Below are positions 43,018 through 54,985 of a stretch of DNA of 64,000 nt, piece by piece; the stretch's first letter is position 1, and each line of letters opens with the position of its first letter. This DNA is from Trifolium pratense (taxonomy: Eukaryota; Streptophyta; Magnoliopsida; Fabales; Fabaceae), in contig NC_060060.1 in assembly GCF_020283565.1 (NCBI RefSeq), positions 5,394,001 through 5,458,000 of the forward strand, in the 5' to 3' direction. Both the position numbers and the translations under genes were made by a program. The notes beneath the pieces were generated by a model. The model was not told the origin of the DNA. It saw only the letters and a program-made list of their open reading frames with translations, and searched no databases.

Positions 43018-43761
43018 CATATAAATATTATAATAAATAAACAAACATTTTTTCACCTTGCCAAAGAGTAAAAGTAATGCGATTGACAAAGGTAGATAGA
43101 ATTTCAATGAAGTACTCCTTCCTAAGATAACAAAAACATCAAGGTGTTAAATATCAGAATGCACCGGATCACAAAATAAGAAGTAAAACAAATGATTGAC
43201 ATATAAATCCAAAGATCTATGGTACAATGTTAAAGTAAAATAAATAATAAATAATGAAATAAAAATACATTTTTATGTAAAAGCTAATTACCTTTAAATA
43301 AAACCCTCCTATTTCGGCATCATGCAAATGCAATTGTAAAAAGAGGATGTCCATTTAAGTAGAAATGCAAATGCAATTGTAATAACAAATTGTTGTTACC
43401 AATTAATTGATGGAAAAGGAAGAGTTAGTGGTGGTTACTGATTAGTATAATTGAAAGGTTTATGTATTATATGTATGTATTAATATATGAGAGAGTTTAG
43501 AATGTAAGAAAACAAATAAGTAGTAATTATTTTCGTAAATAAAGAAGATTCGATGCAAGATAACTCTTGACCTTATGTATTCTTTCCATTAAGTTGATAT
43601 CATTAACCATATTTATTCATTTTTTTTTAAAAGATGACACATCATCATCATAATAGTATGAGAGATGACACATAAGCATCAACTTAAGCTTAGAAAAAAA
43701 GAAAAAATAGAAGCTTTGTTAGGCTGCCACATCAGCAAAAAAAAGTTTGCTTTACAATTAT

Positions 43762-43813
43762 ATATATAGATAGATAGATAGATAGATATAGATAGATAGA
43801 TAGATAGATAGAT

Positions 43814-43859
<46 letters not shown>
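43762..43859. repeat. (GATA)n microsatellite at the Helitron-like 5' end
   Basis: Around 20 GATA units with two interruptions. On the minus strand these are TCTA units directly continuing the TCTATATATATA start of the element. Confidence 0.9.
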
Positions 43860-44518
43860 GTTTGGGTTGGTTTTGGTCGCAAGAGTAGTGAAACAAGCGT
43901 AGAGTATGATTCATTAGCATGTACAAATCCAAACCCAATTTTTGGCACAGAAGAAACAAATATTTTTAGGGAAAATTCTTAACTATCCATTCCTTAAAAA
44001 TGGGTCATTCAGCCCATCTTAGGTGTCTTATATGTAGTAGTCTACCAAAGTGTCATTTATAATATTATTAAAATATAGTTAATTCTTAATTGTGACAACA
44101 CAACATTAAATAATTGTAAACACACCCATGTTTCAATTCATGTTTTTTAATTTTTCCATCATTCTCTTCCAGTTTTTTTTTTTTTTTACGGATATTTCAT
44201 CCATTCTTTTCATCTTCTTCCTCTTGATATGCACCATTAGTATTCTCAAAAATCTCTTTTTACTTCTTTTCTCTAAATGCATCTCTTTCTTTTTAATCAA
44301 AATTCTCCTCTTGCATAATGGGTAACATAATTTAGGTATCAAATCTGAGTATTTTCTTCAACAAATCTGGGTATTTGTTCTTCATATTTTAATTTTAGTA
44401 TTTGATTTAATACATTTTTAATTGAAATTAAAATCAAAAACATATTAGAAACTATTTGTATGATGTTTATGAGTTATTAATTGTGATTTTTTATCTTAAA
44501 ATTGGATGGCAATGCGCG

Positions 44519-46060
44519 AGATCTACATCTGCGGTGGATGAGAAGTCGGGTCAAATTCGGGTCACTTGCTAGAGGTTGAAGAAAAACTTTTTTTTTTTCC
44601 AGTTGTTGCGCGTAACATATTAATATATTACGAAACGAAATTTAATTACATAAACATTGCTGGCGTAGTGTTTAAGGTTGTGAGTTCAAGTCTTGTTTAT
44701 GTCATATTTTTGTGGGTATTTTTTTTTTGTGTAACTATTTATTGTGAGATTATTTATTTGACAAAAATTTTTAAAAAATAATAATTGGACTAACAATTAA
44801 TTATAAATTTGAATTTTAAATTAACAAGACTAAAATGTTTGACTATCGAAATTTAAAAGTTTAATCAATTGTTAGTCAGTGTAGGTAATATATTAAATGG
44901 TCTGAATCATCAATGAAAAAATTTGATTTTTGTTTTATTGTAGTATAGTTATTTTAGTCTATGCATTGCTTCAAACAAAAAAGTTTATTCTACGCATAAA
45001 GGGTCTGTTTGGTAAAAATAAGCTATAAGCTAGCTGATAGCTGATAAGCTAGCTGATAGCTGATAAGCTAGCTGATAGCTGAAAAGCTAGCTTATAGCTG
45101 ATAGCTGAAAAGCTAGCTTATTGAAATTAAAGTGTTTGGTAAAATTAGCTTTTAAAGTGGTTATTAAATATAAAATTACATAATTGATAGTGGGTAGTTT
45201 ATTTTTTAGAGTGAGTAGTTATTAAATTAAAGGGTAAAAATGGAATAAAGTGTAAAAAGCTATAAGCTATAAGCTCAAATGCTACTTGAAATAGCATCTG
45301 AAAAAAAGCTATAAGCTAGTACAAAAAGCTTGTTACCAAACACCTCTAATTTTTTGAAACAAGCTTATAAGCTCATATAATAAGCTATAAGCTAGCTTAT
45401 TTGTGTTACCAAACAGAGCCAAAATTAGAAAATAAAAAACAAAAACCAAAAAATTATATATATATTTTTTTTACAATAATCAATAAATTTTAAAAATTCG
45501 GACTGCTTATGATATCTCGCAATTATCAAAATTTAATTTAATTAAGAGTGAAGATTCATTTTGATCCAGCACAAATTTCAGACGGATCAATTTAGTCTCT
45601 AACATTTTCATACTAGGGATAAATTAGTTTTTTATTTGTTATAACCAAGAGACTAGTTTGTCGCTGATATAAAAATGTTAGAGACTAATTTAAGTTTTAT
45701 TTTTATTTTTATTTTTTAAATATTTTTTAAAAAAAACATTGTTAGATATTGAATTGTTTCATACAAATTTTGTGAGAGATCAAATTGAGTCACCACTCTT
45801 TAATTAATTAGGGTATATTTTTAAATTCAAATCAAGCAATTAATTTGTTTTGCAACTTTCTAAGTCTGCCTATTAATTTCCAATTTCCAATTTGTTTTGT
45901 AACCACTAGGCCACCAATGTTTGTGTGCTTTAATTTCGTTTCGTAATATATACATATGTTACGCGCAACAACAGAAAAAAAAAACTTCATCTTCAACCTC
46001 CAGCAAGTGACCCAAATTTGACCTGATTTCTCATCTGCCGCAGATGTAGAACTTAATCTC
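44519..46060. mobile_element. 1.5-kb element with ~150-bp inverted arms and a nested element
   Basis: The left arm 44519-44671 (tctacatctgcggtggatga, gttgttgcgcgtaacatatt, ttacgaaacgaaattt) is mirrored at 45899-46060 (aatttcgtttcgtaatatat, tgttacgcgcaacaac, ctgccgcagatgtag). The left arm runs on into a tRNA-like 'ggttgtgagttcaagtc', so a SINE may be fused to it. Class unknown. Confidence 0.65.
45001..45421. mobile_element. TIR element rich in 'agctataagctagc' repeats, nested
   Basis: Ends gggtctgtttggtaa and ttaccaaacagagcc. The subterminal parts are arrays of AGCTGATAGCTGATA / TATAAGCTAGCTTAT motifs in inverse orientation. It lies inside the 44519-46060 element. Confidence 0.8.
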
Positions 46061-46065
46061 TCCAA

Positions 46066-47038
46066 CCCACCTCTTAGAAAAATTTAAATGGGTCCCACAA
46101 ATAACTCCACATCTCATCAATAACTTTACACCTTTATAAATGAGTGCCACAAATTCTCTTAGGTACTATGAGAGAGAGTGCTTATTTGAGAAGTGGTACT
46201 TATTTGGTACTAAAATGTGTTGTGCTCCAATGGTAGTACCTAATAAGTATCATGAGTACCTAATAGGTACTACACCATTGAAGATGATCTTAGAGTTCAA
46301 TTATGATCCAAAGTTTAGAAAAAGGGTAAAAAGCTAATCTTAGACTAAAAAAAGTTACAACATGTCAAAATAGAAAATGTGTGCCGAAATTCAGTGATTA
46401 GTAAGCGAATAAGGGAAGCTCCAATTCCAAAGCTAAGACTAGACAAAGATCTTATGCCAAGATCACCTTCTTCCAAGTCAAAATGATCAATTTCTTTTGA
46501 ATTTTCTCGAACGATTCGTCATAATTTTTCTCGAACTATTCGTCCTAAAAAAAAACTCAATAATCACACGAGTTTAATATCTTGATTATACAATATTTTA
46601 TTCTTTTTACAATACCATCTTGTTGATAAAAAAACTAAATTATTACGAAATTTCTGTATTGATTAAATACACATCAATTATATTGTGCAAAGATATTTTT
46701 GCATTACATTACGATTAATTACTAAATTTTTAAATTGAATTAAACGTAAAATATTATTATTAGTCAATATACACAACTACACCCAACTAAACCCCTCAAA
46801 GAAAGGAACACACACTATCAAATGAGAAGGATGTAGAGGAGGATGATAATGGTTTATGACTAATGAGATTGAGCTTTAGGAAATCAAATACTAGATTTTA
46901 CTACTATGAAATCATACCCATTTTTTGAAAATACAAAGTACTCTAATATAAGCTTTATTCTTACAACAAGTAAACATGAATACATACACACCAACAAATG
47001 TGTATGTATGTACACAAATACACATATAAGTTCAATAA
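46066..47038. other. Intergenic DNA and 3' flank of DOX-B
   Basis: A cluster of 'ggtacta/taggtact' phrases at 46155-46280 suggests a transposon end. Otherwise nothing is supported. Confidence 0.4.
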
Positions 47039-50000
47039 TTAATTAGGAACGCGAAAGTAAATTGGAATAGGATTGTGTTTGTTTGGAGGTGAATCCCAAA
47101 CCGAAAACACACTAGTTGAGTTCAACCATTTGTGTGTCATTTCTGGATAGTGACGATCAATCACATCTTTCAAGCTTTCAGTTGTATTCACCCATTCCAA
47201 CCCTTTTTTGGTGTATGTCTCCTCATTGTAGTTGCTTGTGAAAAATCTATCAGCTTCTAATCTCCTGCAAAGTGCAATATATTTCAATAACATATCAAAT
47301 GACACCCGTTAAAATTAACGGTTTATGAATTTTTATTAAATACCGTTAATCTTTATGAGACTCAATAACATATCAAATGATTTTCAATGTTTTTAATTTT
47401 TTTTTTATGAATGATCTATATAATATAAACTTTCAATCCAACGGTAGTTTTTGTAAAATTCGTATTCGTTATAATAAAATCGGCAACTTGTGCAACATGC
47501 ATCATATCATGCACTTGTGCATGTTAGCCAAAACCTTATATAATATATAATGAGGTACGTATAAGCATCAATCTAATAAAATAAAATTTTATTATTGTTT
47601 TTACCTAGATGCCATGAGAAGGAATATTGTAAAAGCTGTCTCACTAATTGCAAAACCTTTTATTTTCTTCTCTGCCATGAGACCTACTAATACATCAAGC
47701 TCCTCAACATCATCACCATATACCTCTTCCAATACTTCAATTACTTCCGTATCATCTGTCAAATCTTCCCATTTAGAGATAGGTATCATCAGTAGTCCTC
47801 TCCTGAATTGGTTATATCTTGCAACATTTCTCTCTCTATCCCTGTAAACTGTATAATTTATTAAATGAAATTACAATGTCAGGATACTGGTAGTGAAAAA
47901 AAAAAAAAAAACTCGAAATCAAAAGTTATGGCTCCATTGTCATACTTTCAAGAGCAGCTAAGTCCACATGCTCATATCTTTCTGTGCCATCTATGTTATG
48001 TGGTACAAGGTCTCTAAGCCATGATGGATAGTTCCAAAGTTCTAAGGCTCCACAAGCTTGGTGACCCATTGATACCAATTGTTTTGCAACTCCTATCTCC
48101 AACAAAGTCTTTTCTCCTTTTAGTCCAATCAAATCATTCATAGGAATCCTATACAATACCAACCAAAAGTAAGAAAAAATTTAAAAAGTTTTGAGATTTG
48201 CACATATTCTTTGATTAATGGTGCAATAAACGATATATATGACATACTCTTTGATTAATGGGGGAGACTTGTTTTGTCCTGGAGAGGCAGATATATCTCT
48301 CAAATGTAGAGAATCAGGTAAAAGTGGATGCATTCTATAGACACTAGCAAATTCTTCGGTTAAAGAGTATGGAACACCATGATTTTCTGATTTCTTCATG
48401 CCCACAAATCCACCCAAGATGGCATTTCCAACATGTCCAAATGTGTCCTTGAATTTCTTTCCCAATAAACCATACCTAAAATAAAATTGTATTCTTTATC
48501 TCCATGACATATAAAATGAAATGAACCATACCAAATACTAATTTTATTTTATTTTGATTTGAGATATATAGTAACAACCAATCCAATAAATTTGGAGCAA
48601 AAATTTCTTATAAAAAACAAACCCTAAACATTATTTTGAATAATAATTAATATATTACTAAACTAAAATTATAAATGTCCAAGACAATAGTATTTTTTTT
48701 TTGAAAATTCGGTATTCGACCATATGACCGACTAAAAATAATATTTATAACAACAAGTGCTAGCTCTTACCAATTGGCGTGCATGCCTGCAAGCAAAGTG
48801 TCAGTTTTAAGGAGCTCAACAGTCCAATCTATAGTATGAATCTTTGCAATCACAGCTGAAGTCACCAATCTAGCATGACGATAAAGATCTTCATCTTCCA
48901 ACTCCGGATAATGTTTCTAATAAAATACAATATTACACATATATAAATCAAATTTCCTTTGTTTGGTCTCTCTTTAATTTTTTTTTCTCTTGAAAATGTA
49001 ACACATGCACAAGTGTGTGTGACATATGTTTTAGATTTCAAATGTATATACTAGTACACATACCTTGAGGGTATCACAAACAGCATTGTGATCTTGAACA
49101 AAAAGGGTTTGTAAAGTTGTGACACCAACCCAACTATTGCGAATGTCACCAGATATTGTTGTTCCATCTTTGTTATGGAGAAGGTGACCTTCTTTTGATA
49201 TTTTGATCTTTCCATCTTTAAAAGTTCTCACTTTATTCAAAACTTCTTCGTTGCTTCCATATATCACACTTCCATCCCTTTTAGTTGATCAAATATGAAA
49301 AGTTACATAAAATTAATAGTTGTACGTACTAACTCATTTAAATGTATTAATTTATCCTAGAATTAACATAACTTGACCCAAAAGTAATATTAACACATGT
49401 TAATATAAGTATTCTTACCACCAAGGTGTACGAATGTTTGAATGTCCAGTTTTGATCTCATAGAAGCCAGTGGGAATTTCCTTCGTTTTGAGGAACTTGA
49501 AAGATTTTAGTGGACATTGACTTGCAACTTCTCTTGGTGCAGTGAGTTCAATCTATATATAATATATAAACTAGTGTGAGACACTATACGAGAAATTTTT
49601 ACATTTTTTAACTTACAATAGAGTCAATGAGAATCGAACTTAAAATCTCATGCATTTTACTCAAACTTTTAATTAATAAACCAAACATAGGGATTTACAT
49701 AATATACACATTAAAATAAGGTTTAAATGTATAATAGTTTTAAAATAAAAACAAAATATAGTATTGATAATAGCTATAGTTAAAAAAAAATAAAAATAAA
49801 AAAGTAAATATTAATGATGAAACTTTCACACCTGCTTAGTGTCTTCCATATGATCGATCCAATCATGTATCATAAATTGAATCCAAGATGCTGCTATTAC
49901 ATTAAATTGTTTCCCTGTGTCCTTGTATGTTCTCCTCTCCAAAAGTTTTGTAGCCACCACCATTGGATCTGGCTTCAACAACTGCACAAGAAAGAAAAAA

Positions 50001-51311
50001 AAAACACTAAATACCTTCTCATCACTATTGTAAGCAAAGTAATTCATGTTTATTTATTTTTATTTGGATTTTTATCTACTCTTTTAAAAATGTATTTTTC
50101 TACTCTTTATTTTTATGTTTTTGTATGGACCTCTAAAAAATAATTTAAAGGTGGACTCTTACTATTTTAAATAAAAAAAGATATAATACTTTATTAAAAA
50201 TGTGTACTAAAAATAGTAAGGTTCATCTTGGAACTTGGTTTATATTAGATGCTCATTTATTTTAACATATTTATTTATTTCTTGTTCAAAAAAACATATT
50301 TATTTATTTTAATATATTTATTAGGATGTTGTAAATGATAGGTAGTCGGTGAGTTGTGAGTATCCAAATTGGGATGTCATTGTTGACATGTGATATTTTT
50401 GTACTCAAATTTTGCTTACCAAAAGGAATTTAAAATTTATTTTTTTTGTATGTTTAAATTTTAATCTCTAATTAAAAATTCTAAAAAAATCAATCATGTA
50501 ATTTTGAATCTGTACCTTGTTCTTCTGATCAACCGGGAGAATATTTCTTCCAAAGAAAGACCCATGACTTCCAGCACCATCATTAAAGGGATCATTATAT
50601 TTTCCATTAGGTGTTCTATATGGAAAATCAATAGGGTTGGACCTAATCCCCACAGGTGTTGTACCAACATTGATGAGGTTGTACTCTTGGTGAAGATGTC
50701 TCCTAATGGCCAAGTAAATTAGGCCTAAGAAAACTGGTAAACGATGCCATATTCCCAATTTGTCAATGGAGTGTACAATCTGTACTTATCATAAAAAAAA
50801 AAAAATCATGTAGTTAGAGGCTATGAGAATAATAAAGTAAATTTAATTAGTTATACATGTAGCATTGACCGAGATTTCCAGATTTCCTGATATAACTACA
50901 TGATGAATTTATAGTTTCTATTATAGCGTCAAACTGTGTGAAAAATTTACTTTAGTGAATCTATATTCGAGAGTCTGAGTCTCTATGGTCATAGAAAACA
51001 TAATCTCGACTTAGATAAAGATAAAATAAATTTGTATTTTTATGATTTTACGATTGAATTTGCTTTAAAATAGGAATCATCTGATCATCACTAAGAGGTT
51101 ATGAGAATTCAATTTCACAACAACAATAATGTATGATATTGTTAAAGGAAGAATAATATAGTTGATTTGATGAAAAGAGTATTTTTACAAGGAAGAGAAA
51201 AGCATCTATGATAGACATTTTGGCCACTGCTTCATGGAAATCTTTATGAATGGAATGTTGCATAACTCTTGTAACAAGATCTCTAATGGGATCAATTACT
51301 ATAGACCACAT
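47039..51311 (-). CDS. Alpha-dioxygenase, copy B
   Basis: Ten exons in transcription order: 51311-51189, 50779-50516, 49981-49832, 49553-49420, 49277-49064, 48916-48771, 48475-48248, 48148-47946, 47848-47605, 47264-47039; 1932 nt, 643 aa, exon lengths identical to the other two copies. Haem and radical residues are kept (HDWIDHMEDT, YRMHPLLPD), so an active fatty-acid 2R-dioxygenase is expected. The reading frame stays open upstream of MWSIVIDPIRDL for another 52 codons to an ATG at 51467, but that stretch spans the TATA box and has no counterpart in copies A and C, so the start at 51311 is chosen. Introns are shorter and less invaded than in A and C; intron 6 keeps a SINE tail. It differs from C at 2 of 75 residues in exon 7. 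Confidence 0.94.
48690..48738 (-). mobile_element. SINE 3'-end fragment in DOX-B intron 6
   Basis: A T run then 'gaaaattcggtattcgacca' and 'tatgaccgacta' corresponds to the tail of the 2872-3085 SINE family. Confidence 0.55.
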
Positions 51312-51387
51312 GGTTTTGTTTGATACAAGATTAATTTTTCTGAAATATTTGTGTTTGCGTGTGTCATTCAGATAAAAAACTTTAGGG

Positions 51388-51395
51388 TATTTATA
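51388..51395 (-). promoter_or_regulatory. TATA box of DOX-B
   Basis: TATAAATA on the minus strand 76 bp above the start codon, followed upstream by ACCCTAAAGTTTT as in DOX-A. Further up, to ~51505, blocks such as 'gcagctaag' and 'ttgaataactcaa' are shared with DOX-C. Confidence 0.65.
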
Positions 51396-51556
51396 AGCAC
51401 AAAAGGGAGAGGAGTGAGAAGTTTTTTTTGGTCTCTCAATTTTGGTTCTTGCAGCTAAGGTGGACATTTTCTTGAATAACTCAATAGTAGAGAAATAAAA
51501 AAATAAAAATAGAAGAGTAAAGAATGAAATTGTAGTAAGTGCGGTTAATTAAAAAA

Positions 51557-51668
51557 ATTCATATTAAGGGTACTATGTTTGGTCTAGTGGTGAGCGGTTT
51601 GGGTAGTACGTTATAGGTTATGTGTTCGATTCTCACTCATTGTAAACAAAAAAAAACATTCATATTAA
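51557..51668 (+). mobile_element. Short SINE with 11-bp target-site duplication
   Basis: The body 51568-51657 reads 'tggtctagtggtgagcggtt' (A-box side), GTTCGATTCTC (B box), 'actcattgtaaac' and poly(A), flanked by attcatattaa at 51557-51567 and 51658-51668. It is the plus-strand sister of 5762-5849. Confidence 0.9.
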
Positions 51669-51892
51669 AAAAAATATTTTTAGAAAAATACTAAACAATG
51701 TCCCGGGCACTAGTTAAGCACACTAATATGGAAGTTTTACATTGAAATTTGTACATTTAATACATTAAAAACATAAAAAACCATCTTTACTGCATTAACT
51801 TTATCTTTTAGTTTCATTTTTAGTATGTTTAATTAGTGTCCATGAGCTCTATTTAGCATTACCCATATTTTTATAGGGTTCCGCTAACATGT

Positions 51893-52455
51893 GCCTTAAG
51901 GGCGCATTTTAAGGTTCAATTAATGAGCTAGTATCCTACTTAATGTGTTTCAAAAATAGTAATAATCAAGTTTTTTAATTAAAAGATATGATCCACAATA
52001 TTTATTAATTATTTAAATCAATTACAAAGGCAAATTGTGATACTTACCGACCATCATCATGATTACACGCGCCTGACATTATATGGATCCTTAATAATCT
52101 ATTTTTTTTGGAACGATTGTTAGTGCTATTTTGGGTTTTGAATTGCTAATATATTTTGGAATTTTAAAATACTTCTAATTAAATTTTTTGTTTTCAACAT
52201 TAAAAAATAATTGACAAAAAAAAACTGCTTTTGAAACAAAATAATTTATCTGCGTGTGTAATCATAGGATGATAATTGGCAAGTATCACAATTTCTTTGA
52301 AATTGATTTAATTATTTAATAAATATTGTGGATCATATCTTTTAATTAATAAACTTGATTATTACTATTTTTGAAACACATTAAGTGGGACATATTAGCA
52401 TTTGTCATTTTTAAAGTGTGCCCTTATGACACATATTAGCATTTGCCATTTTTAT
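51893..52455. mobile_element. MITE-like element with ~190-bp inverted arms
   Basis: The left arm (gctaacatgtgccttaaggg, then cacttaatgtgtttcaaaaa type sequence, then aaaagatatgatccacaata) is mirrored almost completely on the right to ~52455. The centre is short and non-coding. It is the same family as 1-612, which has matching outer ends. Confidence 0.85.
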
Positions 52456-53190
52456 ATAATAATGATTACATAAGTTTTAAGCCGACTTTATCAAAACTAT
52501 GAGCTTAAGTAGTTAATAATTTTTTTCTAACACGGCTAAACTCTCTATATCGACTGGACGCTCTTCTCCAAAAAATCAGAAAAAAAATGGATAATATTAT
52601 TATATTTGATTTTTTAACTAGTAATTTAGGGATACTAGTTAATACTCTCTCGGTCCTTTTTATAAGACACACTTTGAAAAAATCAGAAAATACATTGTAT
52701 ATAATTATTTTCATTTAATACTTTTATAAATTTAAATGTATTTTATATATACTCTTATTGAATTACTCTTGATTCAACTTACTTAATTATTTTTAATATT
52801 CTATCTGATAATAAATAAGGGCATAAGTGAAATTAAACATTTAAAATATTTAAAAATTGTTCATAATTTCTTATAAAAAAGACAAAAAAATTCATTTTTG
52901 TTTCTTATAAAATTGACCGAAATGAGTATTTTCTATGCCAAAACTATAAATTTTGAATTAATTATAATTTTACCGGTTTATAACAAAAAATATTGCCTAA
53001 AAAAACAACAAAAATATGCACCGTTTAAATTTACTATTAATCTAATATGTACCAGTTTTTTATGCGGTGCATTATGTATTCTTATGTTTTAAACATATAT
53101 AGCATGCATATACAGCCATCTAAAAGTTTGAAATGCTTAATAAATCTTTCCACGTATCATTCATGAAGGTACCATGTGTAATATATTTTT
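52456..53190. other. Intergenic DNA
   Basis: A phrase near 52645 ('ctctctcggtcctttttata') looks like one end of a MITE whose partner I cannot place. No gene is supported. Confidence 0.4.
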
Positions 53191-53533
53191 GGCTTAACTA
53201 TACATTTGGTCCTTTACGTTTATTTTAGGTTTCAATTTGGTCTCTTATGTTTAAAAAGTATCAATTTGATCCCTTACGTTTATTTTAGGTTTCAAGTTAC
53301 TCATTTCCGTCAATTTTGTCACATGTGGCAGTCAATTTGCATACGTGGACTGACACGTGACACTTGGACACGCTGACACGTATACTGTTCAAACGGTGTT
53401 AGTGACAAAACTAACGGAAATGACTAACTTGAAACCTAAAATAAACGTAAGGGATCAAATTGATACTTTTTAAACGTAAGAGACCAAATTAAAACCTAAA
53501 ATAAACGTAAGAGACCAAATGTATAGTTAAGCC
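53191..53533. mobile_element. 343-bp MITE that is nearly all inverted repeat
   Basis: Ggcttaactatacatttggt at the left equals the inverse of the right end. The inner blocks (gtttattttaggtttcaa, aaaaagtatcaatttgatcc) are mirrored too, leaving a ~100-bp centre around 53310-53400. Confidence 0.9.
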
Positions 53534-53884
53534 TATATTTTTCATCAGTTAGTAAAATTACAAACAAATAAGATACCCGTGCTGTATTTGCAATTTCAAT
53601 AAATTTTATAATCTTTGTTTAGATTAAAATCAAAATTATCTTGTTTTTTTCTTCTAATAATCTATATCTAGTTAGACTTTTACTTTTTAAAGTGAATAAG
53701 TAAAACTATTAAGATTTAAACTCTGATCCTACGTATTAGAGATAATGTTATTATAAACATAGTTATGCTCACGGGATCAAACTTATCCTCCTGTATAAAA
53801 ATTTCGGATATAAATTCCCTACAGTCAAATAATGACTGCACTTAAATCTTAACAATTGATCAGATCAGTACATTTTTTTTTACG

Positions 53885-54065
53885 AAACAATACTTTTTTT
53901 TGTCAAGTAATCTAGTGGCTAGAAAATCGACCTTTAAAGGTGAATAAGTAGAGTGTCTCGAGTTTGAATCCGGACTCATGCACATATAGTGCAATGTCAT
54001 TACTAACTGAGCTAAACTCACAGGAACAAATAAAATGGAGTGTCCCAGATTCGAACCCAGCAATA
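53885..54065 (-). mobile_element. SINE, 61223-type family
   Basis: The minus strand has 'tttagctcagttagtaatga' (A box), GGATTCAAACTCG (B box, decayed) and 'ctagccactagattacttga' plus poly(A). The possible duplication (c/g)aatac at the borders is weak. Confidence 0.75.
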
Positions 54066-54493
54066 CATTTTATAGTATTAAATCTATATCATTTTATTTC
54101 AATCTAAAAATACATAAGATATAAACTGACCGCATGACTATACCATTTCTTAATTAACTGCTTGAAATCCATATATATAATCCACATAAATTTCGTAGTC
54201 AACATTCATATATTCTAGGGTGGCTTTTGGAGTGCACATGTAGTTAAATTTATGTTCCCCATTAAGAAAATGCTCTTTCCTTTTATAACTGATTTAAGAG
54301 TTTTAAACTCAACATACTATATGAAGGGCAAGTGTTACTTTGAGAACTTAAATTTATCGTGTGATACGAATTAGACATTATAGTATTTTGTGAATGCAGA
54401 CAGCGGTGGATCTTATCCCTTTTTTGGGGTACAAGAATCCGATATTAGGATAGCACACTAATTATTAAAACATAAAATTATATTATTTCCTCT

Positions 54494-54635
54494 GACCGTA
54501 TTTAGAAGCAAAAATTTCCTTTTCAGATTCATTTAATAATCTATGTATCTGATTCATATTATAGATTAGATATATCAGTTATATTCAATGAATTTGAAAA
54601 GTGAATTTTTGCTTATAAATATGGTCAAAGAAAGC
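54494..54635. mobile_element. MITE
   Basis: 'Tgaccgtatttagaagcaaa' with 'aatttccttttcagattcat' is mirrored by 'atgaatttgaaaagtgaatt' with 'tttgcttataaatatggtca'. Confidence 0.7.
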
Positions 54636-54833
54636 ATGACACTATAGCTTATGCTTCTCTTTCTGTTATTAATTATTATATGAGTAATGCTAAACAATAT
54701 CTTCATAACAATAGTTAAGAAAAGAAAAATAAAACAAGAACAAAATTTTTAAGTAAAAGAGAATTTTTTTTTTAAAAAAATAAATTAATGTGTTACTTTC
54801 AATATTATATTACTATTATTATTTTCTTAATTA

Positions 54834-54985
54834 TTGTCCTGAAGATATTATTTAACTGAATGATAATGGTACTACTCAACTGAATGATAAAATTTTAATA
54901 TTGCTACATTTGTCCTGAAGATATTATTTAACTGAATGATAATGGTACTACTCAACTGAATGATAAAATTTTAATATTGCTACAT
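54834..54985. repeat. Perfect tandem duplication, 76-bp unit
   Basis: The stretch starting tgtcctgaagatattattta and ending attttaatattgctacattt occurs twice in a row without a visible mismatch, so it is recent. Confidence 0.95.

Larger units (their letters stand above)
40551..43859 (-). mobile_element. Helitron-like element, ~3.2-3.3 kb
   Basis: The minus-strand 3' end has the hairpin CTCGTGC-ATC-GCACGGG and then CTAG at 40554-40551 followed by T. The 5' end is TCTATATATATAATT at 43770, identical over 15 nt with the element at 3928-4675, but the TC start is expanded into a (TCTA)n microsatellite up to ~43859. The interior is AT-rich without a Rep/helicase frame, so it would be non-autonomous. 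A hydrophobic 118-codon frame at 41895-42251 inside it has no other support. Confidence 0.55.

Noticed and set aside
43679..43959. Frames made of repeated Tyr-Leu-Ser-Ile
   Set aside because: They translate the GATA/TCTA microsatellite and have no other support.
46140..46337. 65-codon frame with Cys/Tyr-rich peptide
   Set aside because: It is formed by 'ggtacta' repeat phrases of a likely transposon end; no homologue is recognised.
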